A stretch of 14,283 nt of DNA from Eubacteriales Family XIII. Incertae Sedis bacterium (GCA_031290715.1 JAITNA010000200.1:1-14283); one strand, 5' to 3'. Shown: positions 1 to 7,703, counted from the first letter of the stretch. Numbers and translations are program-made. The notes: a model not told the origin generated them from the sequence alone.

Positions 1-111
1 CAAAACTTGGGATAGGCATTACGCCAAAATGACAGTGGGTCAGTCAGCCGGACGAGGTTCCACTTTTACCTATTCTAATCGAAATTGAAAAGGCAGATAC
101 ATTATCTTATA

Positions 112-197
112 GAATGACAGCAGTTTCCGCGAATGCGGGAATCCAGGGTATGGCTAATCACTGGATTCTCGGGACGCTTCGCGCCCAAGAATGACAG
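112..197. repeat. Small repeat element with internal hairpin and GAATGACAG ends
   Basis: The 9-mer GAATGACAG occurs at 112-120 and again at 189-197 in the same orientation, with a related ATGACAG near 29-35. Between them, GGGAATCCAG (137-146) can pair with CTGGATTCTC (161-170), with one G-T wobble, around a 14-nt loop. This resembles the dispersed 'GAATGACA ... GGGAATCCAG' repeats found in many bacterial genomes. No protein is encoded here. Whether it is mobile or just a relic cannot be told from one copy. Confidence 0.45.
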
Positions 198-213
198 TAT
201 TTAGCTGACCTCT

Positions 214-233
214 GAGTAGACACGAGTAGACAC
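214..233. repeat. Tandem 10-bp duplication GAGTAGACAC x2
   Basis: GAGTAGACAC at 214-223 is followed at once by an identical copy at 224-233, about 50 bp upstream of the -10 box of the surface-protein promoter. It may be a slippage product or a paired activator site one helical turn apart. Confidence 0.7.
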
Positions 234-273
234 AGTTTTGTAAAGAAATTTTGTAAAAAGTGTTTAATAATAC

Positions 274-300
274 GGATAATTGGGTATAATAACATTATCC
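274..300 (+). promoter_or_regulatory. Promoter -10 box inside a perfect 7-bp dyad (putative operator)
   Basis: A consensus TATAAT lies at 285-290, about 54 bp upstream of the surface-protein start. GGATAAT (274-280) and ATTATCC (294-300) form a perfect inverted repeat around it. The hexamer 17 bp upstream (262-267, GTTTAA) is a poor -35 match, so the promoter may need an activator, while a protein on the dyad would block it. The regulator is unknown. Confidence 0.5.
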
Positions 301-343
301 GCAGAATATAAAATACGAAAAAGAGAGGCAATGGACGGTAATA

Positions 344-3300
344 ATGTACACCAAGACAAAGCTGAAATTTAAGAAGCGCGTGATACCGGCGCTATCGATA
401 TTGCTGATCGCGGCGCTTGTGATTCCGCAGACTGCGTTGGCGACAGAAGCCGGCGTACCCGGCGGCGAAGCTGCAGAGAACGTTGTGAACGCTACGGTCG
501 ACGAAGCGGACATCGTCATAGGCGAAGCTGCGGGCGCCGAAGCGCAGGGCAGCGATGGCGATGTCATAGGCGAAGCCGCGGGCGCCGGCATGGGAAATAC
601 CGGATTGGGGCTATCAACGCTATCGACATCCTTCACTGTCATCTCAACCGATGAATTGATCGCGGCGATAGGCGATACGGATAGCACGATAGATATTACG
701 ATCGGCGCGGATTTTGAGATCGATAAGCAAATCAACATTCCCGCAAACAAAACCGTAACCATTGACGGCGGCGGGCATACCCTGACGCGAGCATATGAGG
801 GTGTAATATTTTCTGAGACGGGCGCGGGCTCGTCGCTGACCTTGAAGGATTTGGTATTGGATGGCGATGCGGTGACAGTCGAGTATCCGGCGATTTTACT
901 CGACAACGCTGCCTCATCACTCCATATCACAGGGGACAGTGTTATTAAAAATTTCAAGAGTTCCCAGAGAGACAAATTCGTTATACATGCCGGCAACGGA
1001 TCCTTAGTGATTGATGGAAGTACACGGATTATTGACAATAGCGTGGATAGAAGCGTGTTGAGAACTGCGGGCAATGCGGACGCAACTATTTGCGGGGATG
1101 TTGAATTCAGCGGCAACAAGATAACAGGGACAAACGGCGGAGTTATTATGGCATATGGCAATTCGACGCTGACAGTCAAAGACAGGGTCAAAATCCATGA
1201 TACCGAGTCGAATGGCTTTGGAGGGGCATTTTGCATCAATAACAACGCAGGCCATGCAAAGGTCACGATTACCGACTATGTGGAAATATACAAGAATAAG
1301 GTAAAAGGAGATGGCGGCGGGCTCTATCTATATTCGACGCCTGGGCCATCCGGCAATCAACTGACCATTTCGGGCCATGTAAAGATTTATGACAATGAGG
1401 CAGGAGATTATGGCGGGGGAATCAGCGCCGATAGCGGCACGCTGAGGATTTCGGGGAATGTCGAAATTTACGGCAACAAATCGACAGGCTCTGTTAGCCT
1501 ATCCGGATATCTTATTGGCGGCGGCGGCGTGTCATTGGGGGTGTACGAACCTAAAGGGTCTGGTTATGTTTTGGATGCCGCCATTTCAGGGGATGTCAGG
1601 ATTCATGACAATAAGGCGAGCACCGGCGGCGGCGGAATCGTTATTGGAACATATGGCGGACTCAGTGCCGCCAATCCCGTACAGATTGGGGGCAGCGTAC
1701 AGATATACGATAACGAAGCGGAGGGCCACGGCGGCGGTATCCTAAACCTTTCGCCGGTAAATATAGATGGCACGGTTTCCATTACAGGCAACACCGCAGG
1801 GCTTGACGGCGGCGGCATTTTTACTGCCGATTACAGCAAACTGAAGGTTGGCGCGGATGTGACATTCGCGGACAATACGGCGCGGGCATCCTATGAGATA
1901 AAGCCCTTCGACATCCCCCTCCATGACGCCAATGTCCTGACCCATACCTTCACTGCGCCGTTTGAATACGGCTACAACAATTACGACATCAACTATTACC
2001 GCTCTGACGCAAAGACGTCCTCAGCCGCCGGCACGGCGGGGACGGGTGACATCATCACCTACACCGTAACGGTCAAAAACTCGTCTACGGCAGCCGGCGA
2101 CATTATTATCAAGGATAAGGCACCCGTAGGAACGAGCGGCTTTGCGGACACGACGCCGGCTGCGGGCAATCTGACGGTGACGGCCGAAGGCGATCTCACC
2201 GTGTGGACGTTTGCGAACGTAGCGGCGGGCGATGACGCGGCCGTCACGTTTACCGTGAAGGTCACAGCGGAGATCGGCGAGATTTCAAACACCGCCATCA
2301 TACGCGAGCCGGCAGACGTTGACTTCAGAAATACGCCTACGACAGCCGACAAATTGGCAAACCCGTACACCATCATCTACAATCCGAACACGGGTGCAGG
2401 CGCGATGGCGAATACCGACGTGGTGTACGGCGAAAACGCGGAGCTTCGGGCGAACGCTTTCAGCAAGGCGGGCTATACATTCACCGGATGGAACACGCGG
2501 GAGAACGGTACGGGCAGCCCGTACGCGGACGGCTATGCTTTCGCGCCTTACGATATTGCGGGAAACCTGACGCTTTACGCGCAGTGGAAAGCGATTGCGT
2601 ATACGGTAACATACGCGCCGGGCGCGCACGGGACCTTTGCCGCGCAGGTCACAAGCGGATTGCATTATGGGAATACTACACCGGCCGCGCCGCAGACGCT
2701 TTCGGAAGCAGGTTGGCGCTTCACGGGCTGGACGCCTTCGCCGGCAAAGGCGGTCGTCGGCACTGCTGTTTATACGGCGCAGTGGGCGCAAAGCAGCTAT
2801 ACGGTCTACTATCACGGCAACGGGAACACAGAAGGAACGACGCCGGGAGCCGTTACGCTCCCGCACGGAAGCGCGTGGACGGCCGCGGCGCAGGGCGATC
2901 TCGCGCGGGACGGCTTCACGTTCCTCGGTTGGTCCGCCGATTCCGAAGCGGCCGCGGCTGCGCTGAACCCCGGCGATGTGAATACGCTGACGGGTGATGT
3001 CCATCTGTACGCGGTATGGCAGGTCGTGACGCCGCCGCCCGTGGAACCGCCGCCGGCCGTGACGCCGCGGACCCCGGTGAACCCGCCGCGGACCCCGGTG
3101 AACCCTCCTGTCACGTCTGTCACGCCGCCGAGCGACGATCCGGGCGAGGACGAAGAGGATCGCGCGGCCGCCGAAACGACACCGGCCCCGCCGGTTCAAG
3201 CGCCGTCAGGCGACGTGGAAGCGGGTACAAGCCCGCAGCCGGAATCGGAACCGCAAGCCGAGAGGTTGGCCGCGGAAGGCTTCGCCCCGCGGGATGTGGC

Positions 3301-3751
3301 GCGTATTGAAGCGCAGACGGGCAATCCTTTGACAGACCTGCTCGGCGGCAATGTGCCGCTCGGCAACGGGAAGAGCGCCGCGGTCCGGAGTCTGCTCTCG
3401 CTGATTCTTTCGATCATCGCGGTCGTTATTACCGTACTATTGGCCGTGGGGGCCCTCCTGCGCGGGAGAAACAAGGATGAGGAAAGCGAAGCGCGCGCGG
3501 GCGAGCGCGGCGAGAAGGAGAAGGGAAGGCGGCGCGGGCGGCTGCTGAAGCTGCTTGCCGGCATCGTCGGCATCCTGACGCTGATCGTCTGGCTCATCCT
3601 CGACGACACAAGCCTGCCGATGGCGTGGATCAACCGCTACACGCTTATCGTGGCCGTATTCTTCCTTGTGCATCTTGTCTTGTTCGCAGCTTACAAGGTT
3701 CGCGGGGGAAGGAAAAATAAATTTTCGGAAACAATTGAAATAAAGCAGTAA
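344..3751 (+). CDS. Secreted membrane-anchored beta-helix surface protein with DUF11-like and InlB-type repeats
   Basis: Predicted 1135-residue exported protein, likely an adhesin or surface-exposed structural protein; its ligand is unknown. Residues 1-33 form a signal peptide (KKR, hydrophobic core, cleavage after ALA). A short stretch carries the octapeptide VIGEAAGA twice. Residues about 100-530 repeat G-rich 'GGGI...I.G.V.IYDN' units, typical of a right-handed parallel beta-helix. A DUF11-like domain follows (about 565-665, DIITYTVTVKNSS). Then come three InlB/Flg_new repeats (about 675-749, 753-815, 820-893, each ending Y-A-x-W or Y-x-A-Q-W) and a Pro-rich linker (896-936). Three hydrophobic segments (about 1015-1039, 1067-1088, 1099-1119) with basic loops end the protein. 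No LPxTG is seen, so anchoring is by membrane helices. The ribosome binding site is weak (GGACGG at 333-338), but the signal peptide supports this start. Confidence 0.85.
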   Translation: MYTKTKLKFKKRVIPALSILLIAALVIPQTALATEAGVPGGEAAENVVNATVDEADIVIGEAAGAEAQGSDGDVIGEAAGAGMGNTGLGLSTLSTSFTVISTDELIAAIGDTDSTIDITIGADFEIDKQINIPANKTVTIDGGGHTLTRAYEGVIFSETGAGSSLTLKDLVLDGDAVTVEYPAILLDNAASSLHITGDSVIKNFKSSQRDKFVIHAGNGSLVIDGSTRIIDNSVDRSVLRTAGNADATICGDVEFSGNKITGTNGGVIMAYGNSTLTVKDRVKIHDTESNGFGGAFCINNNAGHAKVTITDYVEIYKNKVKGDGGGLYLYSTPGPSGNQLTISGHVKIYDNEAGDYGGGISADSGTLRISGNVEIYGNKSTGSVSLSGYLIGGGGVSLGVYEPKGSGYVLDAAISGDVRIHDNKASTGGGGIVIGTYGGLSAANPVQIGGSVQIYDNEAEGHGGGILNLSPVNIDGTVSITGNTAGLDGGGIFTADYSKLKVGADVTFADNTARASYEIKPFDIPLHDANVLTHTFTAPFEYGYNNYDINYYRSDAKTSSAAGTAGTGDIITYTVTVKNSSTAAGDIIIKDKAPVGTSGFADTTPAAGNLTVTAEGDLTVWTFANVAAGDDAAVTFTVKVTAEIGEISNTAIIREPADVDFRNTPTTADKLANPYTIIYNPNTGAGAMANTDVVYGENAELRANAFSKAGYTFTGWNTRENGTGSPYADGYAFAPYDIAGNLTLYAQWKAIAYTVTYAPGAHGTFAAQVTSGLHYGNTTPAAPQTLSEAGWRFTGWTPSPAKAVVGTAVYTAQWAQSSYTVYYHGNGNTEGTTPGAVTLPHGSAWTAAAQGDLARDGFTFLGWSADSEAAAAALNPGDVNTLTGDVHLYAVWQVVTPPPVEPPPAVTPRTPVNPPRTPVNPPVTSVTPPSDDPGEDEEDRAAAETTPAPPVQAPSGDVEAGTSPQPESEPQAERLAAEGFAPRDVARIEAQTGNPLTDLLGGNVPLGNGKSAAVRSLLSLILSIIAVVITVLLAVGALLRGRNKDEESEARAGERGEKEKGRRRGRLLKLLAGIVGILTLIVWLILDDTSLPMAWINRYTLIVAVFFLVHLVLFAAYKVRGGRKNKFSETIEIKQ
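3065..3106 (+). repeat. 21-bp tandem repeat in the Pro-rich linker
   Basis: Two copies of a 21-bp unit (3065-3085 and 3086-3106) each encode seven residues (P-R-T-P-V-N-P) in the wall-spanning linker of the surface protein. The length could vary between strains by slippage. Confidence 0.75.
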
Positions 3752-3780
3752 AAGTTTCGTTATTTGGTACTAATAGATAT

Positions 3781-3998
3781 GCGAAGCGCAAGTCATCGGT
3801 TTGGACCAATATATCTCTGGGGGGATAGGGCAAGCCGATGAGCGCTTCAAGAGAAAGCGCCAAAGCGGCCGGGTTGACCTGCTTATTGCAAAAGTATATA
3901 CCGGACAAAGGGAAGCGGAGCGGACCCTATCACCGACATCCGCTGCCTTTGTCCAAAAGGATGGGAGAGAAAGCGCTCTGGGGGAATGAGCGCTTTTT
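3781..3998 (+). ncRNA. Candidate structured RNA with terminal intrinsic terminator
   Basis: The stretch folds well by eye. GAAGCGC (3783-3789) plus CATCGGTTTG (3794-3803) pair with CAAGCCGATG (3831-3840) plus GCGCTTC (3842-3848), giving about 17 pairs with a G-rich loop. GGACAAAGG and AGCGG (3903-3918) pair with CCGCT and CCTTTGTCC (3940-3954), 14 pairs. The end is a terminator hairpin. The 10-mer GAGAAAGCGC occurs at 3851-3860 and at 3967-3976, so either copy could pair with the 3' arm of the terminator, a switch-like layout. It may be a stand-alone small RNA, a structured 3' UTR of the surface-protein gene or an attenuator. I do not recognise it as a known riboswitch, 6S RNA, RNase P RNA, SRP RNA or tmRNA. 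A weak promoter (TTGAAA 3735-3740, CGTTAT 3758-3763) precedes it. Confidence 0.45.
3970..3998 (+). terminator. Intrinsic terminator
   Basis: AAAGCGCT (3970-3977) and AGCGCTTT (3989-3996) form an 8-bp stem with an 11-nt loop and run into a T tract at 3994-3998. It ends transcripts from the surface-protein gene and/or the structured RNA just upstream. Confidence 0.8.
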
Positions 3999-4005
3999 CT
4001 ATTGT

Positions 4006-4045
4006 GACATGGGCGCCTATTTGCCGAATCTCGGCGCTTTCAGGC
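4006..4045 (+). repeat. Dispersed 40-bp repeat, copy 1
   Basis: This 40-bp sequence recurs between birA and hisF. From its CATG (4008 on), 36 of 38 positions match the reverse complement of 9860-9897, and 31 of 40 match 9771-9810 directly. It lies just after the terminator and before the preT promoter. Only one arm is present here, and similarity stops after TTCAGGC. Confidence 0.8.
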
Positions 4046-4092
4046 ATTATTTACAGGGAAAACGCAGAAAATTACAAAAATTTACAAACCGA

Positions 4093-4121
4093 TTGAAGCC
4101 GGCGTTTTGCTGTGTTAAAAT
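4093..4121 (+). promoter_or_regulatory. Promoter of preT-preA
   Basis: TTGAAG (-35, 4093-4098) and TAAAAT (-10, 4116-4121) are separated by exactly 17 bp, with TGT directly before the -10 (extended -10). Transcription should start near 4128, leaving a leader of about 130 nt before preT. Confidence 0.7.
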
Positions 4122-4131
4122 CTGATGTAGG

Positions 4132-4185
4132 GCAACCGTTTCTGATGCTCGCTGATTGCGAAAAGGTTGCGTTTTGATTTTATTG
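4132..4185 (+). promoter_or_regulatory. Leader hairpin followed by T-rich stretch (possible attenuator)
   Basis: Inside the preT leader GCAACC (4132-4137) pairs with GGTTGC (4165-4170), possibly extended by TTT/AAA, and is followed by GTTTTGATTTTATTG. This is terminator-like but imperfect, with a long loop. It could attenuate preTA expression; no ligand or leader peptide is evident. Confidence 0.35.
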
Positions 4186-4259
4186 TGTGTTTGCGCAGGG
4201 GACAGTTCGTGGCGCAGACAAGAGGAGGAACTGATTATTTTGCAGAGGAGGTACTAAAA

Positions 4260-5573
4260 TTGAGTAAGGTAAAGACCGGGAGTTATACTTCCGAGGCGGT
4301 TCGGGGGTTCGACCACCGGACAGCGATGGAGGAGGCGGCCAGATGTCTTCTTTGTCACGACGCCCCATGCAGCGAGGGCTGCCCCGCCGGTACGGACCCG
4401 GGGAAATTCATTCGCTCCATTCGTTTCCGCAATCCCAAGGGCGCGGCGGAAACGATCCGCGAAAACAATGTGCTCGGCGGCGTTTGCGCGCGTGTCTGCC
4501 CGTACGACAGGCTTTGTGAAGAGGCTTGCAGCCGCACGGGGATCGACCGGCCGATCGAAATCGGCAAGCTGCAGCGTTACGCGGTCGAACAGGAGAAGGC
4601 GTTTCGCATGAAGGTCCTGAAAGCGCCGCGAGGAAGAAAGAATCAGGGCGCGGTCGCCTGTGTGGGCGCGGGGCCGGCGTCGCTTGCGCTTGCGGCGGAG
4701 CTCGCGAAAGCGGGATATCGCGTGACGATTTTTGAAAAGGAAAAGAAGGCGGGCGGCGTTTTGACCTACGGCATTACACCCGCAAGGCTGCCGCAGTATG
4801 TGGTCGATCAGGATATCGCCGCGGTCAAAGGGCTCGGCGTCGAGTTTGAGTTCGGCACGGAGATCGGAAAGAAAATCACGGCGCAGGATTTGATCGAGCA
4901 GAAGGGGTATGACGCGGTATTCATCGGCGCGGGGCTGTGGCAGGGCCGCTCGGCCGGGGTGCCGGGCGAGGATCTGAAAGGCGTGCTGACGGCGGTGGAC
5001 TTTTTGAAAGAGGCCCGCACAAAGGGCGGCTACGCGGCGATGAAGGACAAGACGGTCGTGGTCGTCGGCGGCGGCGACGTCGCGATGGACTGCGCGACGA
5101 CGGCCAAGCTGTCCGGCGCGGCGAAGGTGGCGATTTGGTATCGGCGCAGTGTGGAGGAAGCGCCGGCGAGTATGGATGAGATTCGCTACGCGCACGATCT
5201 GGGGATCACGATCACGACGGAGTTTGCGCCGAAGGCTTTCACAGGCAAGGGGAAGAAGGTCGAATACGCCGAGTTCACGGGGCGCGACAAGAAATCCTCC
5301 GCGACGGCCGCTTGCGATTTTGTCGTGCTTGCCATCGGGCAGACGGCCGAGGATATGAGCAAAATCACGGGCGCGTCTTTGTCCGGCAAGGGCTGTATTG
5401 CTGTGCGCAAGGGGGGAAAAACCAATCTTCCGGGCATATTTGCGGCGGGCGATATCGCCAACGGGGGGAAGACCGTCGTCGAAGCCGTCGCGGAAGGCAA
5501 GGAGGCCGCGGCTTCTATTATTACATATCTCAAAAAAAAGGCGGTAAAACCCGCGAAGAAGGCGGTGAAGTAA
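4260..5573 (+). CDS. preT: NAD-dependent dihydropyrimidine dehydrogenase subunit PreT
   Basis: 437-residue flavoprotein that passes electrons between NAD(H) and PreA for uracil/thymine to dihydropyrimidine interconversion in the cytoplasm. The N-terminal Fe-S domain has Cys 29, 32, 37, 41 and 76, 80, 86, 90 (CLLCHDAPCSEGC; CARVCPYDRLCEEAC). A first Rossmann motif VGAGPASL (135-142) binds FAD. A second, VVVGGGDVAMDCA (about residue 280), binds NAD(P). The C-terminal GIFAAGDIANGG motif is typical of glutamate-synthase small-subunit-like proteins. The start is TTG at 4260, chosen because GAGGAGGT lies 8 nt upstream; the frame is open further upstream, without a binding site. The Lys-rich tail is unusual. 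Just 1 bp separates it from preA, so the two are translated together. A glutamate synthase small chain is the main alternative, but the partner gene decides against it. Confidence 0.9.
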   Translation: MSKVKTGSYTSEAVRGFDHRTAMEEAARCLLCHDAPCSEGCPAGTDPGKFIRSIRFRNPKGAAETIRENNVLGGVCARVCPYDRLCEEACSRTGIDRPIEIGKLQRYAVEQEKAFRMKVLKAPRGRKNQGAVACVGAGPASLALAAELAKAGYRVTIFEKEKKAGGVLTYGITPARLPQYVVDQDIAAVKGLGVEFEFGTEIGKKITAQDLIEQKGYDAVFIGAGLWQGRSAGVPGEDLKGVLTAVDFLKEARTKGGYAAMKDKTVVVVGGGDVAMDCATTAKLSGAAKVAIWYRRSVEEAPASMDEIRYAHDLGITITTEFAPKAFTGKGKKVEYAEFTGRDKKSSATAACDFVVLAIGQTAEDMSKITGASLSGKGCIAVRKGGKTNLPGIFAAGDIANGGKTVVEAVAEGKEAAASIITYLKKKAVKPAKKAVK

Positions 5574-5574
5574 A

Positions 5575-6828
5575 ATGGCGATTAAAAAAGACCTTTCTAT
5601 CGATTATCTGGGTGTGAAATGTGAGAATCCTTTCTTCCTCAGCTCCTCGCCGGTCGGCGGCAACTACGATATGGTGGCGAAAGCGTATGAGGCCGGATGG
5701 GCGGGCGTGTTCTTCAAAACGGTCGGGATTTTTGTGGCGGATGAGTGCTCGCCGCGCTTCGACAATACGAACAAAGAGGGGCTGCCGTGGCTCGGCTTCA
5801 AGAATATGGAGCAGATTTCGGACAAGCCGACGGAGCTCAATTTCGAGTTCATGTACCGGCTCAAGCGGGACTACCCGGAGAAAATCCTCGTTTCCACCAT
5901 CATGGGAAGCAGCGACGCGGAGTGGGCGGCCCTCGCGAAGATGAGCGAACAGGCGGGCGCCGATCTCATCGAGGGCAATTTTTCCTGCCCGCAAATGACG
6001 AGCCACGCGATGGGCAGCGATGTGGGCAGCAACCCCAAGTTGGTCAAGCAGTATACAAAGGCTGTCGTGAAGGCGACGAAGATTCCTTTCATTGCGAAAA
6101 TGACGCCCAATATCACTTCGATGGAGGTACCCGCGCGGGCGGCGATCGAAGGCGGCGCGGCGGGGGTTTCGGCCATCAATACGGTGAAGTCGATCACGAA
6201 CATCGACCTCGATAATATGACGGCGATGCCCGTCGTGAACGGCAAGTCCTCGATTTCGGGCTATTCCGGCGCGGCGATCCGGCCGATCGCGCTGCGTTTT
6301 GTGGCGCAGCTGTTTCAGGACCCCACAGTGAAGGACGTTGAGATTTCCGGGATCGGGGGCATTGAAACTTGGCGCGACGCGCTTGAATTCCTCCTGCTCG
6401 GCTGCCGCAATCTGCAGGTCACGACGGCCATTATGCAATACGGCTACCGCATTGTGGAGGATATGGCGAACGGCCTTGCGCACTGGATGGACGAGCGCGG
6501 CTATGACAGGCTCGACGATTTCATCGGCATAGCACTTCCGAATATCATTCCCGCCGAAGAGCTCGACCGCAGCTTCAAGGTCCTGCCCGCGTTTGATACG
6601 AAAAAATGCATCGGCTGCGGGCGCTGTTATGTGTCGTGCTACGACGGGGCGCATCAGGCCATCGACTGGGACGCCAAGAAACGCCGGCCTGTGCTGAACG
6701 ACGAGTGCGTCGGCTGCCACCTCTGCCTGAATGTCTGCCCTGTGAAGGATTGTATCACGCCGGGTGAGATCAAGTGGAAGAAGCGGGCGAAAAAGGTATC
6801 GCCGGTCGTGCAAGTCAATTATGATTGA
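5575..6828 (+). CDS. preA: NAD-dependent dihydropyrimidine dehydrogenase subunit PreA
   Basis: 417-residue catalytic subunit, close to the usual 411 or so. The N-terminal three-quarters is a dihydroorotate-dehydrogenase-like FMN barrel. It carries motifs I recognise from E. coli PreA: SSSPVGGNYDMVAKAYEAGW near residue 23, NFSCPQMTSHAMGSDVG near 138, INTVKSITNIDL near 200 and GKSSISGYSGAAIRPIALRF near 223. The C-terminus has two 4Fe-4S clusters, CIGCGRCYVSC (about 343-353) and CVGCHLCLNVCPV (about 379-391). It starts 1 bp after the preT stop. The product works with PreT as a complex in reductive pyrimidine metabolism. No dihydropyrimidinase or beta-ureidopropionase gene lies nearby, so the rest of the pathway is elsewhere or absent. 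Confidence 0.94.
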   Translation: MAIKKDLSIDYLGVKCENPFFLSSSPVGGNYDMVAKAYEAGWAGVFFKTVGIFVADECSPRFDNTNKEGLPWLGFKNMEQISDKPTELNFEFMYRLKRDYPEKILVSTIMGSSDAEWAALAKMSEQAGADLIEGNFSCPQMTSHAMGSDVGSNPKLVKQYTKAVVKATKIPFIAKMTPNITSMEVPARAAIEGGAAGVSAINTVKSITNIDLDNMTAMPVVNGKSSISGYSGAAIRPIALRFVAQLFQDPTVKDVEISGIGGIETWRDALEFLLLGCRNLQVTTAIMQYGYRIVEDMANGLAHWMDERGYDRLDDFIGIALPNIIPAEELDRSFKVLPAFDTKKCIGCGRCYVSCYDGAHQAIDWDAKKRRPVLNDECVGCHLCLNVCPVKDCITPGEIKWKKRAKKVSPVVQVNYD

Positions 6829-6861
6829 AGATGATAGAATGATGATAGAAGATGATAGAAG
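6829..6861 (+). repeat. Tandem ATGATAGA repeats at the preA-hisI junction
   Basis: GATGATAGAA occurs as two perfect neighbouring copies (6841-6850 and 6851-6860), with a near copy at 6830-6839. The hisI start context (ATGATTGA, 6862) is echoed at the end of preA (6821-6828). This gap of 33 bp therefore looks like a slippage duplication of the hisI start region. It offers several out-of-frame ATG codons and no clear Shine-Dalgarno sequence. Confidence 0.7.
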
Positions 6862-7206
6862 ATGATTGAGGACCTGAAGAGGTATTTCAGCAAGCAGGAG
6901 CTCATTCCCGCGGTCGTGCAGGACGCGCGGTCGGGGGATGTGCTCATGCTTGCCTATATGAATGAAGAATCGCTTACCAAAACGCTCGAAACGGGGTATA
7001 CTTGGTATTATAGCCGATCGCGGAAAAGGCTTTGGCGTAAAGGCGAAAGTTCCGGAAATGTACAGCGGGTGGTCAGTATCACGGGCGATTGTGACGATGA
7101 CACGCTGCTTGTGCGTGTGGAACAGACCGGGTCGGCCTGTCACACGGGAGCGCCGACCTGTTTTTTCGCGGAGCCGATTTACCGCGCGAAGCCGGAAGCG
7201 GAATAG
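6862..7206 (+). CDS. hisI: Phosphoribosyl-AMP cyclohydrolase HisI
   Basis: 114-residue stand-alone cyclohydrolase that opens the purine ring of phosphoribosyl-AMP in histidine biosynthesis (cytoplasm). The signature TWYYSRSRKRLWRKGESSG (47-65) is present. So are DCDDD (76-80, metal binding) and the zinc Cys residues 77, 93 and 100 (DCDDD, ACHTGAPTC). The length is normal for a single-domain HisI without fused HisE. The ATG at 6862 is the first in-frame start after a TAG at 6856-6858. No good binding site precedes it, so translation may be coupled to preA, 33 bp upstream. The next gene encodes HisE. Confidence 0.95.
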   Translation: MIEDLKRYFSKQELIPAVVQDARSGDVLMLAYMNEESLTKTLETGYTWYYSRSRKRLWRKGESSGNVQRVVSITGDCDDDTLLVRVEQTGSACHTGAPTCFFAEPIYRAKPEAE

Positions 7207-7267
7207 CCGCCGGGAGTTGCGGTTGATTATTAAATGCCGGGATAATATAAGAGGGACCTATTTAGAT

Positions 7268-7654
7268 ATGAGCGATTTGTTGAGGGATTTGTTTGGCATT
7301 GTGACAGCACGCCGGGCCGAGGGCGCCGAGGGCTCGTATACCGCCTATCTTTTTGAGGCCGGCTTGGATAAAATCCTGAAAAAACTCGGCGAGGAGTGCA
7401 GCGAAACGATTATCGCGGCAAAAAATTTGGAAACGGCTTTTGAAGCTTGCGCCGAGGGGCCGGACGAAACCGTTGAGGAGTTGGCGGCGGCGAACGAAGC
7501 GCTCGTGGGCGAGATCGGGGATTTGCTCTACCATCTGACGGTCATGATGGCGCAATGCGGGATTGACGCGGAGGCGGTCGAAGCGGTCCTGCGCGCGCGC
7601 ATGGAAAAAACGGGCAATTTGAAGCAGAGCCGGGCGACGGATCGGAATACGTAA
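7268..7654 (+). CDS. hisE: Phosphoribosyl-ATP pyrophosphatase HisE
   Basis: 128-residue enzyme that cleaves pyrophosphate from phosphoribosyl-ATP, the step before HisI. The MazG-like fold is supported by KKLGEECSETIIAAKN (about 38-53) and GEIGDLLYHLTVMMAQ (about 81-96), which hold the acidic Mg-binding residues. The start at 7268 gives the usual family N-terminus (MSDLLRDLFGIV). AAGAGGGA lies about 11 nt upstream, a little far. The frame is open upstream, but that part is out of frame with and antiparallel in character to HisI and is not credible. The gap from hisI is 61 bp. The C-terminal tail after residue 118 is variable. Confidence 0.93.
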   Translation: MSDLLRDLFGIVTARRAEGAEGSYTAYLFEAGLDKILKKLGEECSETIIAAKNLETAFEACAEGPDETVEELAAANEALVGEIGDLLYHLTVMMAQCGIDAEAVEAVLRARMEKTGNLKQSRATDRNT

Positions 7655-7703
7655 AGATGAGTGGTGCGGGAAAGCAGTAAAAAGGCGGTGAGAAGGTACT
7701 AAC

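Noticed and set aside
2285..3199. A 304-codon minus-strand frame opposite the surface-protein gene
   Set aside because: Extremely Arg-rich and without domain signals; the plus frame has clear InlB-type repeats here.
3781..3998. Considered as 6S RNA, RNase P RNA, SRP RNA, tmRNA or a T-box
   Set aside because: The 5' and 3' ends do not pair as in 6S RNA, and the conserved sequences of the other families are absent.
3838..4125. A possible 95-residue protein in the gap after the surface-protein gene
   Set aside because: It crosses the RNA stems, the terminator and the dispersed repeat and has no binding site. The part resembling a protein (MGAYLPNLGAFRHYLQG) is just the translated repeat.
5530..7143. 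A 537-codon open frame on the minus strand opposite preA and hisI
   Set aside because: It is a shadow of GC-rich coding DNA: Arg/His/Ala-rich, no known motif, no binding site, and it lies opposite strongly conserved enzymes.
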